Below are positions 5,474 through 5,982 of a DNA stretch of 5,982 nt, piece by piece; within the stretch, counting starts at the first letter, position 1; every line of letters starts with the position of its first letter. The translations under genes were made by a program, and so were the position numbers. This stretch comes from an uncultured Lachnospiraceae bacterium (GTDB taxonomy: Bacteria > Bacillota_A > Clostridia > Lachnospirales > Lachnospiraceae), in the NCBI GenBank assembly GCA_947564305.1, contig CANOBT010000270.1, positions 1-5,982 of the forward strand. The letters run 5' to 3'. The notes below the pieces were generated by a model, which was not told the DNA's origin, searched no databases, and was given only the letters and a program-made list of their open reading frames with translations.

Positions 5474-5782
5474 TTAATCCTCTTTTGTAAATACATCTTC
5501 AAAAGACGGAGCTTTCTTGCATCCATCCCTCATATAGAATCCATCTGGAGCTTTATACAGCTCTGGGTAATCTTCTCTGTCATGCAGGTATTGAATGACA
5601 TCGGTTGTCTTGATTTTAAACCGCCGTGTCTTTTTCCCGCTGTCTATGTTTGGTACAAGACCGCTTTCTAAAAGGAAAAGGCAGGTCTTTTTGCTGATAT
5701 GACAGATGCGGTACATCTGGTCTTTGGTTATGTATTCGGGATATTGCTCCAGAATCTCCCTGCAATATTTTTCTGTAATCAT
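5474..5782 (-). CDS. Small helix-turn-helix DNA-binding protein, 102 aa
   Basis: This protein has a predicted excisionase-like helix-turn-helix at about residues 18-70: ITKDQMYRICHISKKTCLFL followed by a short GLVP turn and the basic wing KKTRRFKIK leading into DVIQYLHDRE. The ATG at 5782 is preferred over the GTG three codons earlier because AGAGG lies 8 nt before the ATG, whereas the same bases practically abut the GTG. It forms an operon with the next HTH gene (5-nt gap). The two proteins share layout: a YCREILEQYP- or YYEMLLKDYP-like N-terminus, then the HTH. They may be diverged relatives working as a pair. Function beyond DNA binding is inferred. Confidence 0.85.
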   Translation of the reverse strand: MITEKYCREILEQYPEYITKDQMYRICHISKKTCLFLLESGLVPNIDSGKKTRRFKIKTTDVIQYLHDREDYPELYKAPDGFYMRDGCKKAPSFEDVFTKED

Positions 5783-5834
5783 TCTATGCACCTCTTCGCA
5801 GTATTTTGGTCAACAGCAGAAGATTGGTGCCGTA

Positions 5835-5928
5835 GTTCTCTCTAAATATTTTTAGGAATCTTGAGAAGCCAGTCCAAACCGGGCTTCTGTTCTCTCCTCA
5901 GTTCTCTCCGTTCTCTCCAAGTTCTCTC
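5835..5928. repeat. Iterated GTTCTCTC motif (five copies)
   Basis: The 8-mer GTTCTCTC occurs exactly at 5835-5842, 5889-5896, 5901-5908, 5910-5917 and 5921-5928. Four of the five are clustered with start spacings of 12, 9 and 11 bp. The motif lies upstream of the HTH operon (as GAGAGAAC on the minus strand). An inverted repeat AGAAGCC/GGCTTCT (5864-5870 and 5882-5888) sits between the outlying copy and the cluster. The repeats could be binding sites for a regulator or initiator, or simply low-complexity coding sequence of the partial reading frame that overlaps them. Confidence 0.6.
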
Positions 5929-5982
5929 TTTTTTCCGTTTTTTGAGCCATTTTCGGGTGGCTTTCAGTGAGTTCGAATATTC
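5842..5982 (-). CDS. Possible C-terminal end of an upstream gene (runs off the right edge)
   Basis: From the right edge the minus strand is open for 46 codons and ends with TAG at 5842-5844. It encodes a very basic tail (SLKATRKWLKKRKKERTWRE, later LDWLLKIPKNI). A second frame from 5980 is also open (HPKMAQKTEKRENLERTERT, ending LASQDS) and stops at 5852. I cannot decide which one, if either, is coding. A gene ending here would lie about 60 bp upstream of the HTH pair in the same direction. No function is assigned. Confidence 0.3.
   Translation of the reverse strand, partial: EYSNSLKATRKWLKKRKKERTWRERRELRREQKPGLDWLLKIPKNI

Noticed and set aside
5960..5982. tRNA T-loop-like GTTCGAAT at the right edge
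   Set aside because: The flanking bases cannot form a T-stem and no acceptor or anticodon arm is visible upstream.

Overview
The window looks like an accessory region of a low- to mid-G+C Firmicute, most likely a gut Clostridia/Lachnospiraceae-type genome. The signs are strong AAGGAGG-type Shine-Dalgarno sites, GTG starts, AT-rich flanks, and a pair of small helix-turn-helix proteins of a kind common in clostridial integrative elements. The organism is inferred from style only; there is no rRNA or other marker gene.

Layout. Minus strand, from the right edge: a possible partial gene end (5842-5982) containing an iterated GTTCTCTC motif; two tightly spaced small HTH genes (5474-5782 and 5178-5468); a Rho-independent terminator (5122-5165); a sigma-A-like promoter (5072-5100); a short remnant resembling the end of a MarR-type winged helix (4944-5048); then a YhcG/DUF1016 PDDEXK-nuclease gene (from 4928). 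That gene is cut in two. Its N-terminal part lies at 4247-4928 and its C-terminal part at 365-713. An unrecognised partial gene (1-234) follows on the same strand.

The yhcG gene is interrupted by a 3.5-kb mobile element (714-4246). Its only genes are three overlapping tyrosine recombinases on the plus strand (413, 321 and 348 residues). This is the arrangement called a recombinase-in-trio (RIT) element. The two host arms share the 6-bp sequence TCAATC at the junctions. Removing the element plus one TCAATC restores the nuclease reading frame through its FWIDLVFYN motif, so the insertion site can be read to the base. It falls in the codon of the probable catalytic aspartate.

The ends of the element are the most unusual part. 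They are built from 11-bp arms (A = TTATTCCGATT, A' = its complement AATCGGAATAA) set 17 bp apart with 6-bp spacers, in the style of Xer/dif or lox core sites. The left end carries 26 extra bases that create a perfect A'-6 bp-A site looking like the circle junction of the element itself. Further copies of the arm and an ATCCCCTAC block form subterminal inverted repeats that reach into the last codons of the third recombinase.

The nuclease gene also carries an independent 1-base frameshift near 4425, so it is doubly disrupted. The three recombinases probably work together on the repeated arms to excise and integrate the element; no cargo gene is present.
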